Assembly: GCF_000012565.1 (NCBI RefSeq)
Contig: NC_007354.1
Coordinates: forward strand, 1,116,001-1,180,000
Origin: Ehrlichia canis str. Jake
GTDB taxonomy: Bacteria > Pseudomonadota > Alphaproteobacteria > Rickettsiales > Anaplasmataceae
Length of the DNA: 64,000 nucleotides
Direction: 5' to 3'
In this document: positions 31,944 to 41,654 of the stretch, piece after piece
How positions within the stretch are numbered: position 1 is the stretch's first letter
Layout: each line of letters starts with the position of its first letter
Made by a program: the position numbers and the translations under genes
The notes under the pieces: model-generated
What the model saw: the letters and a program-made list of their open reading frames with translations, nothing else
Database searches by the model: none
What the model was told of the DNA's origin: nothing

Positions 31944-32579
31944 TTACAACGACCGTGCATACCAAATTACTCTTCCTAATATCTCCATGTCTTCTAAATG
32001 ACACTCATAAGAAGAATATTTCTTATTATCTGAAACTACATGTAACTTTATCTTTTGATTTTCTCTTAAATACTCCAATCTCCTAATTGATACACCAACT
32101 GTATCAACTATTACAAATAACCCAGCAGGATGAGGAATTTTATCACCTATATCTACTAAAACAACATCTTGATTCATCAACGTTGGAATCATACTATCAC
32201 CTTTTACGTAATATACACGTAAATTTTTCATATTAGAAGTTAAATTAATATTTGAAGACAAATATAAATTCACATCACCTGAAGATGATATTTTACCGTT
32301 TTCTAATTCTAAATCATACACAGGTAGTATATTCATATTACCTTGCCCATAAGTATAATTATCATCACTAATTAAATATGACAATGAAACATTTAACACT
32401 TTTGCTATTGCCATTAACTTTTTAGATGTAGGATTTGTTGACTTTCCGCTTAGTATATCATATACAAAAGATTTTCCAACATCAGCTTTGTGAGCTAGTT
32501 CACGTGCATTTATTCCCATCTTATCCATTTGGTACTTCATTCTAGTAACTATCATACTATTATCACTACTTGTTTTCAT
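31944..32579 (-). CDS. XRE-type repressor with S24-like domain
   Basis: 211 residues: N-terminal Cro/CI helix-turn-helix (about 8-70, GINARELAHKADVGKSFVYDILSG split across the helices) and a C-terminal LexA/C2-like S24 domain. The S24 serine is present (VKGDSMIPTL), but where relatives have VKRL with the catalytic lysine this protein reads SIRRLEY, and I see no Ala-Gly cleavage site in the linker. So it probably does not self-cleave and may sense something else or act as a stable repressor. Homologues exist as host genes across alphaproteobacteria; no prophage is nearby. It could be a general stress or developmental regulator; target unknown. Confidence 0.85.
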   Translation of the reverse strand: MKTSSDNSMIVTRMKYQMDKMGINARELAHKADVGKSFVYDILSGKSTNPTSKKLMAIAKVLNVSLSYLISDDNYTYGQGNMNILPVYDLELENGKISSSGDVNLYLSSNINLTSNMKNLRVYYVKGDSMIPTLMNQDVVLVDIGDKIPHPAGLFVIVDTVGVSIRRLEYLRENQKIKLHVVSDNKKYSSYECHLEDMEILGRVIWYARSL

Positions 32580-33136
32580 AAATTCACCTTACAGTTAATA
32601 TTTATTACATTTTTGTACAATCTAAAGTACATAAACTCAAGTAATAATTGAATTATTCACTAATAGTTGAGTACCAAATCGCAAAATTACTAGTAAGTAG
32701 CACTAAATATTTTAAAAAATTAACTTCAATACAAACGCTTACTACCATGAAATCAGACATCACAAAATGACATAATCAGCATCAATTTAATTCTAAAATA
32801 TCAATTAAATGTAATTTACAAGCTTTTATTACTTACAAAAAACAATACATTCCATACCAATAACATTTTAAAAAAACCATCATATTAACAATCAAATAAC
32901 GTAATACCACAAACTACTTGCAGAAAGTTCACACTTCTGTCATAGTATTAAAATATCTTGGTAATTTATTGCTTATTATTAACATTATAGTATATCGACA
33001 TAACTCAACAGTCATATTTTTCAAGCTAAAGGTATTATAAAAATCTGTATTTGCGATACACGATAAAAGCACTACACCATATAACAATATGGTATGAACT
33101 TACGCTATAAACCACTATACAACAAAATCAATATAT
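32580..33136. other. spacer upstream of the XRE/S24 gene
   Basis: 557 non-coding AT-rich bases; nothing recognised. Confidence 0.4.
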
Positions 33137-33655
33137 TTACTTAGTTAAAGCACTTAATATAAAATCTTCTGCAGCTTTAATATCTCGCCAACCATCTACA
33201 GATACAAATTTATCTTCTTCTAGCTTTTTATAAAAAGAAAAGAAATGCGTTATTGAATTTAAAAATGACACGGGAAAATCAGAATAATTCTTTATATTAG
33301 CATAGTGTTGATCTATCTTACTTGTAGGAACAGCTAATATTTTTACATCTTCTCCTCCCTCATCACACATAACTAATACACCTACCGGCCTTGCACAGAG
33401 CACTGCCCCAGGCATCACAGGAAATCTAGTCGTCACTAAAACATCAACAGGATCACCATCTCCAGCACAAGTATGTGGGATAAATCCATAGTTACATGGA
33501 TAATACATAGATGTAGGTAAAAATCTATCTACACAAAATAAATTTTTCTTTTTGTCAAACTCATACTTCACTGGACATGAATTCTGACTAATTTCAATAA
33601 CAACATTGATTTCTTTAGGTACATTATCACCACTAGTCAAATTATCTAAATTCAT
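33137..33655 (-). CDS. ppa: inorganic pyrophosphatase
   Basis: Soluble family I pyrophosphatase, hydrolysing PPi released by biosynthesis. 172 residues from MNLDNL; signature GDGDPVDVLV with the metal-binding aspartates, plus YPCNYGFIPHT and KDLEED-type elements (KLEEDKFVSVDGW). A TTG-started frame ten codons longer exists, but AAGGGA lies seven bases before the ATG at 33655. It stands alone. Confidence 0.96.
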   Translation of the reverse strand: MNLDNLTSGDNVPKEINVVIEISQNSCPVKYEFDKKKNLFCVDRFLPTSMYYPCNYGFIPHTCAGDGDPVDVLVTTRFPVMPGAVLCARPVGVLVMCDEGGEDVKILAVPTSKIDQHYANIKNYSDFPVSFLNSITHFFSFYKKLEEDKFVSVDGWRDIKAAEDFILSALTK

Positions 33656-34890
33656 AATTAATCCCTTACATAACAAAATGAGCAAAATTTTTTTGTATAC
33701 AAGATCAAGAAATGATCATTAAACTTATAATAATACTAATGTCCTTTATATTGTAGTCAATCCTTTTCTCAACTCAATATTCACAACTATTGCAAGTACA
33801 ACACAATAAATACCGCATTTAATTGAACAATTATTTTCTAACGAATGTATCTCAAATTTATACTGCCATAAAATTTTACACATAAAAAACTACAGAACAA
33901 AAAACTCAATACCGCTTGCTTAAGCTTAATCTCAAACACATTCTGTAAATTTACGCATTTTAAAGCAGACAGAAAATAACGAACAAATCAACCGACCCTT
34001 TCACAACATGTTTTAAATAAAGTAATATTTGATAATAAGCTTATATAATTACCTATAAACACATGTAATAACCTTGAATAGGATCAAGTCAACACATCAC
34101 TTGATAACATATTATACTAAAACATAATAATATTATACTACTGGCAAACTACTACAGTACAACATTGAACAAATTAGTTAATATCCAACAAGCTTTTTTA
34201 TCAAAAACTTTACAGAATTTTCCATCCATCACTCTGATTAGCTGGAATAAAACTACATATAAATTATATTACCATGTTTCAAGAGCCTCAAAAAATATGT
34301 AACGTGTTTAGAAAAGATTTCATATATTGAAATTTTGCACTACTAACAAATTACTATGGTAAAATATACTTTATTACTATTGTACAAAGTAGCAATTACC
34401 CTCATGTCTATAATGTACTCGTATAAAGTGTATTTGATTAAGAAACTGCACAAGTCACTTAAACACATGTTGTAACTTCTAATGGATTAAATATAATAAC
34501 GCATTACATCTAAAATACTAAGATCTATACGTTAATCAAAACTATAATACAACATACTTATTCAATAATAATGAATACCTATAAATTACTTGCTACACAA
34601 ATATTACAAAAATTTACATTAATCATTTTGATTAGTTTAAACAAATTACTTACAAATATATGTAATTACGTTTCAACAGATTTACAAATTAATCACAATA
34701 TAATAATAATGTTGGTATGGCATTACAATTATTGAAACTTTGCACTACTCACAAATTACTATAATAAAATATAGTCTTATTACCCTTAGATAAAAGTTAT
34801 AAAGACACATTTCTTAATGCGTATTATATGCACTATTAATCAATAAACTTGCATAAATTACTTATAACATGTTTGTAATATTTAGCAGAT
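33656..34890. other. 1.2-kb spacer with a long decayed duplication
   Basis: No gene. The right half (34200-34890) contains two diverged copies of a roughly 405-base unit, listed separately. The left half shows no pattern. Confidence 0.5.
34200..34890. repeat. two imperfect copies of a roughly 405-base unit next to argC
   Basis: tcactctgattag (about 34232) pairs with tcattttgattag (about 34624); ttttgcactactaacaaatt (about 34334) pairs with ctttgcactactcacaaatt (about 34738); aagaaactgcacaagtcact pairs with aataaacttgcataaattac. The second copy runs up to the argC stop codon, and the first ends in a stretch resembling that gene end. Confidence 0.65.
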
Positions 34891-35931
34891 TTAAAAATAA
34901 GGAATATTAGACAATGCAAGTTTCTCTTCATAAGACATCATAACATTAAAGTTTTGTACAGCTTGACCAGCAGCACCTTTTAACAAATTATCTATAACAG
35001 ATATTATAACAATTGTATTAGGTAATCTCCCAGGAAAAATTCCTAAATAACAATAATTTGTACCCACAACAGATCTAGTTGTTATAGCTTTTTCCTCATC
35101 TACAACAACAAAAAATGAATCTCTGTAAAAAAGTAGTAATGCCTCACGAACATCAGTAAGAGATACACCAACTTCCAATTCAAGGTATATGTTAGACATC
35201 ATACCTCTTTTTACTGGTATTAAATTAGGTACAAATTGTAAATTAATATCTTCCCTACATGCAGCAAAACACAATTCTTGTTCTATTTCAGGAATATGCC
35301 TATGGTTAGAAACTTTATATGACTTGATAGCGTCATACACTTCACAAAATAAATTATCTTGTTTTACAGACCTACCAGCACCACTCACTCCTGATTTAGC
35401 ATCTACTATTATATTGTTACTTTTTACTAAACGTAGTCTTAATAATGGAAACAGTGGTATCAACACAGAAGTAGGATAACACCCTGGACAAGCTATAAAG
35501 CTAGATTTTTGAATATCTTCATAATATATTTCAGTCAATCCATAAACAAAATCTTTTATAAGATCTGGACAATAATGTACTCCATACCATTGTTTATATA
35601 TATCAGGGTCTTTAATTCTAAAGTCAGCTGATAGATCTATAACTTTAACTACATTATGAATTTTTTTTACAATTTCACTTGATGCACCATGAGGTAAACA
35701 TAAAAAAACCACATCTAACTTATCCAAATCAATATCATCAAAAGATGACACACTAATAGAGATATAATTCTGAGAAATATGAAAATAGCTAGAAGAAAGC
35801 AATTTCCCAGTAGATTGAGTTGCACACAAATACCTTATCTTAACCATAGGGTGAGCTAATAACAAGCGAACCAACTCAACCCCTACATAACCTGTAGCCC
35901 CAACTACAGCAACTGATACCTGATAACTCAT
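34891..35931 (-). CDS. argC: N-acetyl-gamma-glutamyl-phosphate reductase
   Basis: NADPH-dependent third step of arginine (ornithine) synthesis. 346 residues: Rossmann start VAVVGATGYVGVELVRLL, catalytic cysteine in ACPGCYPTS (C151), and FVPNLIPVKRGM with the later HRHIPEIEQ. It starts eight bases downstream of the rpsI stop on the same strand, so it is probably read from the rplM-rpsI promoter. Other arg genes are not linked. Confidence 0.96.
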   Translation of the reverse strand: MSYQVSVAVVGATGYVGVELVRLLLAHPMVKIRYLCATQSTGKLLSSSYFHISQNYISISVSSFDDIDLDKLDVVFLCLPHGASSEIVKKIHNVVKVIDLSADFRIKDPDIYKQWYGVHYCPDLIKDFVYGLTEIYYEDIQKSSFIACPGCYPTSVLIPLFPLLRLRLVKSNNIIVDAKSGVSGAGRSVKQDNLFCEVYDAIKSYKVSNHRHIPEIEQELCFAACREDINLQFVPNLIPVKRGMMSNIYLELEVGVSLTDVREALLLFYRDSFFVVVDEEKAITTRSVVGTNYCYLGIFPGRLPNTIVIISVIDNLLKGAAGQAVQNFNVMMSYEEKLALSNIPYF

Positions 35932-35939
35932 GTAGTAAA

Positions 35940-36389
35940 TTATCTTTTAGAATATTGACAACTTTTTCTAGCTTTATGTTGACCATATTTCTTACGTTCA
36001 ACAACACGTGAATCTCTTGTCAAAAATCCACCTGCTCTTAAAACAGCATGAAGGCTAGGATTAATTTCTTTAAGCGCTTTGCTGATTCCATGAGCCACAG
36101 CTCCAGCCTGCCCTGAAATTCCACCACCACGTACAGTGGCAACAACATTATAACACCCAGAAGTCGATGTTGCAATAAATGGGTGATAAACCTTCCTACA
36201 CAAAGTATTTTTTTTAAAATAGTTGAAAATATCTAAGCCATTAACAGTAACATTTCCTTTTCCTACTGTTAACCACACTCGTGCAACAGCTTCCTTTCTT
36301 CTACCAGTACCATAAGCACGACCATAAGCATCTACTTTTAAGCGATTACCTTGTAGATGATCGGATAACATATCAGGATTACTCTCCAT
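35940..36389 (-). CDS. rpsI: 30S ribosomal protein S9
   Basis: Small-subunit protein whose C-terminal SKR tail reaches the P-site tRNA. 149 residues: an extra N-terminus of about 20 residues compared with the usual 130, then [33 protein letters not shown] and [18 protein letters not shown]. It overlaps the rplM stop by one base (TAATG) with AGGAG just upstream, indicating tight coupling. Confidence 0.97.
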   Translation of the reverse strand: MESNPDMLSDHLQGNRLKVDAYGRAYGTGRRKEAVARVWLTVGKGNVTVNGLDIFNYFKKNTLCRKVYHPFIATSTSGCYNVVATVRGGGISGQAGAVAHGISKALKEINPSLHAVLRAGGFLTRDSRVVERKKYGQHKARKSCQYSKR

Positions 36390-36859
36390 TATCTCCTCTT
36401 ATTATTTTTAGCATTCATTGACAAAAAATCCAATTTTACAGGCTGTTGCGCATTGTGCTTATGTTCTGGACCAGAGTATATATATAAATTTTTTAAACGA
36501 CGACGTGCCATCGGGCCAGTACTAAGCATACGACGAATTGCCATATTAATTATACGCTCTGGATGTTTGTTCAAAAGCAAATCAGCAGGCGTACAACTTT
36601 TTAACCCACCAGGATACCCAGTATGTCTATAATATACTTTACCTTTTAGCTTACTACCAGTAAACTGCACTTTTTCAGCATTAATTATAATAACATTGTC
36701 TCCGCAATCCATATGAGGCGTATATTCAGGTTTATCCTTGCCACGTAATATATTAGCAACAAAAGCAGCAAGCCTACCAACCACTACTCCACTTGCATCT
36801 ATTACAACCCAACGCTTTTTTATCTGACTTGCCTTTAAAGAAAAAGTCTCCATTTGCAT
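36389..36859 (-). CDS. rplM: 50S ribosomal protein L13
   Basis: Large-subunit assembly protein, 156 residues. [32 protein letters not shown] and [10 protein letters not shown] are typical. Either ATG at 36859 or the one two codons later could start translation; neither has a clear SD. First gene of rplM-rpsI, with argC probably following; a good promoter lies immediately upstream. Confidence 0.97.
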   Translation of the reverse strand: MQMETFSLKASQIKKRWVVIDASGVVVGRLAAFVANILRGKDKPEYTPHMDCGDNVIIINAEKVQFTGSKLKGKVYYRHTGYPGGLKSCTPADLLLNKHPERIINMAIRRMLSTGPMARRRLKNLYIYSGPEHKHNAQQPVKLDFLSMNAKNNKRR

Positions 36860-36878
36860 CTATCGTTAATAAATCTTC

Positions 36879-36907
36879 ATAGTAATCATACAGTTAATTT
36901 TTGTCAA
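36879..36907 (-). promoter_or_regulatory. sigma70-type promoter for rplM-rpsI
   Basis: On the minus strand: TTGACA (36907-36902), 17-base spacer, TACTAT (36884-36879). The predicted transcript starts about 15 bases before the first rplM ATG, a short leader consistent with the lack of SD. Confidence 0.65.
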
Positions 36908-37374
36908 CATAAACTAATTATATATTTCACTTATTTGAAAATCAGATTTGAAACACGACACACATTACAGGCTAGAGCTATGGCTCAGGAATTAGTAAAG
37001 CACTTATATTAATCAGCCTTCATACTATCTTAAGAGCAGGATCTTAAATAAGTGATTATGCAACCAACATTAATAAATTACTCAATTTTATATAATGAAC
37101 TAAGAAAACTATCAAAAATACACTATACTTTCTCATATACACATTATATTAAATTTCACATCTAAAAAAATATAAGTTAATATTATTACTTAATATTAAT
37201 TTATCATACTTTTGAATCCAAAACTTATTATTTGACTAAAACAACAATACAGCACTCAATTAATTAAACTTGATACTTAATTCTTGCTAATCAAAACTAA
37301 TTACAGTTTAATCATTGTCAGTATTATTCTTTTACATGATAGTTGGTAGCATTTTAATGATAATTAAATTTAAC
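36908..37374. other. spacer between rplM and tolC
   Basis: About 470 bases between divergent genes. A relatively GC-rich island near 36970-37000 (ggctagagctatggctcagg) resembles a tRNA D-arm by eye, but no T-loop or acceptor pairing follows, so no RNA gene is called. Confidence 0.35.
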
Positions 37375-38634
37375 ATGCACAAAATTTACAGTATATTGAT
37401 ACTGATATTTATCATATCAATTACACCAAATAGTAGTTATTGTACTAATTTAGATCAAGCTTTACATACAGCATTATCAAATAACCCAAATATAAAAGCA
37501 AAACTTTATAATTACTTAGGTAATAAACAAAAAATTAAACTGAATAGTATATCAAAGTTTTTACCTTCAGTTACATATTTAGCAGAAACATATCAACCAA
37601 ATCTATCTTTAGGTAATAACAATAGAACTATGCGTCTTATAGTAACACAACAAGTATTCAACGGAGGCGCTGATGCTGCTGCTCTTCAACAGTCAAAGTA
37701 TCTATCAAATATAGAAGAATTTGAATTTCTATCAGAACAACAAAATATTGTACTTAACACAGTTAAAGCTTACATGAAAGTTTTAACAACAGCTGAAGTA
37801 TATAAACTAACACAACACACTAAAAAAGTATTTACAGAACATTTAACAGCCACACAAAAACGTTTTTCATTAGGAGAAGTTACTAAAACAGACGTGTCGT
37901 TAGCTACTGCTAGATTATCATCAGCTACATCAGAATCAATCAAAGCATATGGTGATATGAAAGCTGCAGAAGCCAACTATATACACATAGTTGGAGAAAC
38001 ACCAGTAGATTTACAACATCCTATTATACCAGAAATACCATCATCTGTAGAAGAAGCCCTAACAATAGCACAACAAAATAATCTTTCTCTAAAAGCATCT
38101 TATAATGGGTATCAAGCAGCAAAACAAGGAGCTTTAATGGCCATTGCAAATTTATTGCCATCCATTAGTATATCATCAATAAATTCTTATACTTATACAG
38201 ATACTCATAATCCTCTTATAGAACCTAAAAAAATAGATCATTTTTTCGAAATAAAAATGTCATTACCTATATTTCAACAAGGATTAAACATTGCTGCAAT
38301 TTCACAATCAAAACTTGCAATAAAACAAAAAATGTATTCACATTATGAAGTATTAAATGCTATTAAGGAGGCAGTAGTTTTAAATTGGGAAAATATTTCC
38401 ACAGCTAATTCTATGTTGCAAGCAGCACAAGATTCTGTTAAATACTCAGAAGTGGTATTATCTGGCATTAAACAGGAAGCAGAGTTAAATTTAAGAACAG
38501 TTTTAGATGTACTGGATGCAGAGCAAGAACTATTAAAAGCAAAAGTCAATCTGGTTAATGTACAAAGTAATGTTGTAATAAGTATGTATAATTTACTTGC
38601 ATTAATAGGACAACTGAACATTAATTATATTTAA
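37375..38634 (+). CDS. tolC: TolC-family outer membrane channel protein
   Basis: Outer-membrane efflux/type I secretion channel. From the ATG at 37375 it has 419 residues with a signal peptide (MHKIYSILILIFIISITPN to about 25), then the TolC repeat pattern: LDQALHTALSNNPNIKAK and, half a protein later, VEEALTIAQQNNLSLKAS, each followed by long amphipathic helices; LSLGEVTKTDV-type and LLDAEQELLKAKVN-type helices are seen as RFSLGEVTKTDVSLA and DVLDAEQELLKAKVN. Longer starts (TTG 37315, ATG 37336 or 37357) would put extra hydrophobic residues before the signal peptide. The PopZ-like gene follows 11 bases later. Confidence 0.92.
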   Translation: MHKIYSILILIFIISITPNSSYCTNLDQALHTALSNNPNIKAKLYNYLGNKQKIKLNSISKFLPSVTYLAETYQPNLSLGNNNRTMRLIVTQQVFNGGADAAALQQSKYLSNIEEFEFLSEQQNIVLNTVKAYMKVLTTAEVYKLTQHTKKVFTEHLTATQKRFSLGEVTKTDVSLATARLSSATSESIKAYGDMKAAEANYIHIVGETPVDLQHPIIPEIPSSVEEALTIAQQNNLSLKASYNGYQAAKQGALMAIANLLPSISISSINSYTYTDTHNPLIEPKKIDHFFEIKMSLPIFQQGLNIAAISQSKLAIKQKMYSHYEVLNAIKEAVVLNWENISTANSMLQAAQDSVKYSEVVLSGIKQEAELNLRTVLDVLDAEQELLKAKVNLVNVQSNVVISMYNLLALIGQLNINYI

Positions 38635-38645
38635 TATGAAAATTT

Positions 38646-39374
38646 ATGAGTAATACTAACGACTTTCAATCAATAAAAGATGTGATTGCAAATATTAGAA
38701 AAGTTATGTCTAGTAATGATAATGGAGATTCTACTACTGAACAACATGATACTAACACCCAACCTGATGATACTGAGCATGAAGTATTAAATTTAGAAAA
38801 CCCAGAAAATCATGTAGAACTACATAACATACAACATGCACACAACACGCTAAATGAAATAAATCAAACATTCCAAGCAATAAGTGATTTACCAATAACA
38901 ACATATCAAAACAAAACACAACCAGATATACAAATATCAGTCAAGAAAGAGAAAATCTACCCAGATCAGTTATCTAATGTAAATCAATTCATATCAATAG
39001 AACAATCAACACAACGACTATCATCACAAGAAAGAAGATTAACAACAACACATACTCTTTCAGAAGAAATATCTAAGAACACATCAGAGATTAAAGGCGT
39101 TCATCAAAAAAATACCTTCATATCAGAAAACTTAGTATCTCCTGAAAGTATAGTTGCAAGTAGTGAAGAAATAAAAAAGTTAATAACACAAGTACACAAC
39201 TATACAAAACCCACTAATGTTTCAAGCGACAAAAGTCCTACAATAGAAGAATTAGTAATAAACATGCTTAAGCCAGAATTATCAACATGGCTTAATAATA
39301 ATCTACAGAAGTTGGTTAAAGAAATAGTGGAAAAAGAAATAAAGCATATTATAAAAAAATCAAATCAAAACTAA
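38646..39374 (+). CDS. PopZ-like polar organising protein (DUF2497)
   Basis: 242 residues in the layout of PopZ: a short N-terminal element IKDVIANIRKVMSS (10-23), a long variable acidic and Gln/Asn/Thr-rich middle (about 25-195) likely to be disordered, and a conserved helical C-terminus (199-242) with TIEELVINMLKPELSTWLN, then NLQKLVKEIVEKEI. That end matches the DUF2497/PopZ oligomerisation region, whose Caulobacter member anchors the chromosome origin at the pole and recruits cell-cycle proteins. It lies 11 bases after tolC and is probably cotranscribed. The family call is from motif memory; function in Ehrlichia is inference. Confidence 0.8.
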   Translation: MSNTNDFQSIKDVIANIRKVMSSNDNGDSTTEQHDTNTQPDDTEHEVLNLENPENHVELHNIQHAHNTLNEINQTFQAISDLPITTYQNKTQPDIQISVKKEKIYPDQLSNVNQFISIEQSTQRLSSQERRLTTTHTLSEEISKNTSEIKGVHQKNTFISENLVSPESIVASSEEIKKLITQVHNYTKPTNVSSDKSPTIEELVINMLKPELSTWLNNNLQKLVKEIVEKEIKHIIKKSNQN

Positions 39375-40480
39375 AGTTTGCATTAGATAAGTTGTGACAT
39401 ATCAAAATATTATACTGATACCAGTTTTCTGTAAATTTATTTGAGTACCTGAAGGTACTTTACATTCTCCTAAAATCCATGCTTATTATTTCAAAAATAA
39501 AACATTTAAAAATTAATATACGAAGTTATAAGTTCAGAAATTTCACTACCTCAGCAAAATAATAATATCGATTATACTTAAGACATACATTACAACAAAT
39601 CTAGTATTACAGCTTACTAGAATTTATATGATATATACAGAACATATCATAAATTCCTTTACCAAAACCACAAGATTAAACAATAATTTTTAGGTTATAT
39701 TTTTTATTAAAAGAGCAATATTTAAGGAACCATATGTTAAAAGGCTAAAGTACCACTAATTTATTTAAAAGTCATAAACTCAATCATGCTTGTTAATAAG
39801 ACTGTCATAATAACTATCTCAGCAATTTCAGTACTATGTTATTCTTTACATTCAGACGTGCATACAAAGATTTCAATATAAAAACCTTATACAAAAAAAT
39901 ACTCATAATACCTGAGAACTTTTTTTGTTTAAGAAGTTCTTTTACTCAACATTTTTAATAATCTCTCAACTATCTACTAACAGAATTATATTAACCACTC
40001 TCTACAAGAGCATCACTGGCTACATCTTCCATACAAACACAAAAATTTCTAACATTTATAACAAATAGAATAATGATACATAACCAATATTTCCCATTAA
40101 TATTACACAACTAAAGCTTCTTCCGATGATACTATTATAATCATTTCCAAAACAGAGTGCATACTGTTCTTTACTTTGATTTATAACTTAAAACATAAGA
40201 TTAACACTGAAATACAGCAATTTTAAGAACTTTTAATACAAATTAAAATTTACCATTACAACAAACTCAGTACAACAAATAACTTCATCAACAACACAAA
40301 TTCAACATTCCTTATTCACAATAACAACATTTTTAAATACTAAAATTTATATAACACTCACACATTTAAGTAAAATTTCAATATTTTACAAGCAAAACAA
40401 TCATACAACATAGAAATTAAGATCAGATTTAAGTACTAATAATATCGTATACTATTACTTTTTATAAGCACAATATTATA
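39375..40480. other. 1.1-kb spacer between popZ-like gene and mrp
   Basis: Non-coding, between convergent genes. The similar phrases cactacctcagcaaaataat (about 39547) and aactatctcagcaatttcag (about 39811) hint at a decayed duplication at about 265-base spacing. Nothing else is seen. Confidence 0.35.
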
Positions 40481-41536
40481 TCAACATGTACTTTTTAAAC
40501 TGCATAACATATTGTTAGTAATATTATCATAAATTTCACATATTTCATGATCTAATGATAATGGTGTTCCTAGTTCTGCTACACTACATATTTGAGGATA
40601 CAATGGTACTTCTCCAAGAAAATCTATATTTAATTCATTTGCTACTTTATGTACACCTTGTTTGCCAAAAACATAAGTTTTATTTCCAGAATTAGTATCA
40701 ATAAAATAACTCATATTCTCTACTATACCAACAATATGAACATTCATTTTTTTCATCATATCACATATCTTTACTGCATCAATGATAGCTAAATCTTGAG
40801 GTGTAGAAACAACAACAACACCTGTAATATCAAATTTCTCAACAAGACTAAGATGTACATCACCCGTACCAGGAGGTGTATCTATTATTAAATAATCTAC
40901 TTCTTCCCACGCAGTATTTGTCATCAGAGTATATATTGCCTTTGTTACCATAGGACCACGCCAGATAGCAGCATTATCCTTAGCAATTAAATACCCAATA
41001 GACATGCTTCTAAGACCATATCTAGTAATTGGTATCATTTTATTATCATTGTCTATTTCAGGATTAGCGAAATCTTTTACTCCCAACATATGAGGAATAG
41101 ATGGGCCATAAATATCAAGATCAGCTAATGCTGTTCTATACCCTTTACGCAACAATGAAAATGCTATATTCATTGCAAGCGTAGATTTCCCAACACCACC
41201 TTTACCCGAAGATATAAGTATTAAACTTTTTACTCCAGTAATTGATATCTTTTCCGTAGGAGCTCTTCTATTTACTTTATTAACAGTATCATGTACAGCA
41301 GTAAAAACAATTTTTATACCTTTAACATGTGGTATAATATTAATTGCATCATTACATTTTTTTTCAATTACATTCTTCTGCGCTATCTGATGTTCATTCA
41401 ACAAATTTAATACACAATAAACTACATTATCCTTGATTAACACAGACGTTACTAACCCTAACTCAACAATACTTCTATTGCTATTACAATCGACAACTGC
41501 TAATAACGCATTTAATACATCTTGCTTAGTTATCAC
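40481..41536 (-). CDS. mrp: Mrp/ApbC family Fe-S cluster carrier ATPase
   Basis: P-loop NTPase that carries iron-sulfur clusters. 351 residues: N-terminal MIP18/DUF59 domain (1-85), deviant Walker A SGKGGVGKST at 110-119, and ADLDIYGPSIPHMLG, IDTPPGTGDVHLSL and VGIVENMSYF. The CxxC that binds the cluster in E. coli ApbC is absent: after NMSYF the sequence reads IDTNSGNKTYVFG. Alphaproteobacterial Mrp proteins often share this loss. Translation starts at GTG 41536 with AAAGGA before it. Confidence 0.93.
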   Translation of the reverse strand: MITKQDVLNALLAVVDCNSNRSIVELGLVTSVLIKDNVVYCVLNLLNEHQIAQKNVIEKKCNDAINIIPHVKGIKIVFTAVHDTVNKVNRRAPTEKISITGVKSLILISSGKGGVGKSTLAMNIAFSLLRKGYRTALADLDIYGPSIPHMLGVKDFANPEIDNDNKMIPITRYGLRSMSIGYLIAKDNAAIWRGPMVTKAIYTLMTNTAWEEVDYLIIDTPPGTGDVHLSLVEKFDITGVVVVSTPQDLAIIDAVKICDMMKKMNVHIVGIVENMSYFIDTNSGNKTYVFGKQGVHKVANELNIDFLGEVPLYPQICSVAELGTPLSLDHEICEIYDNITNNMLCSLKSTC

Positions 41537-41654
41537 TATTATCCTTTAAACAAAGATCATCTTATGATAACATACATTATTAAAAAAATACCTATTTACT
41601 TTTAGTGAACCATTACGTATTATCAGAATATCCATTTCACTATAGATTTTTCAA

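Noticed and set aside
31944-32579. Prophage signature from the CI/C2-like repressor
   Set aside because: No integrase, structural or lysis genes nearby; neighbours are ordinary chromosomal genes.
36965-37040. tRNA D-arm-like stretch (tatggctcagg) in the rplM-tolC spacer
   Set aside because: No T-loop with pairing arms and no acceptor stem; D-stem pairing fails.
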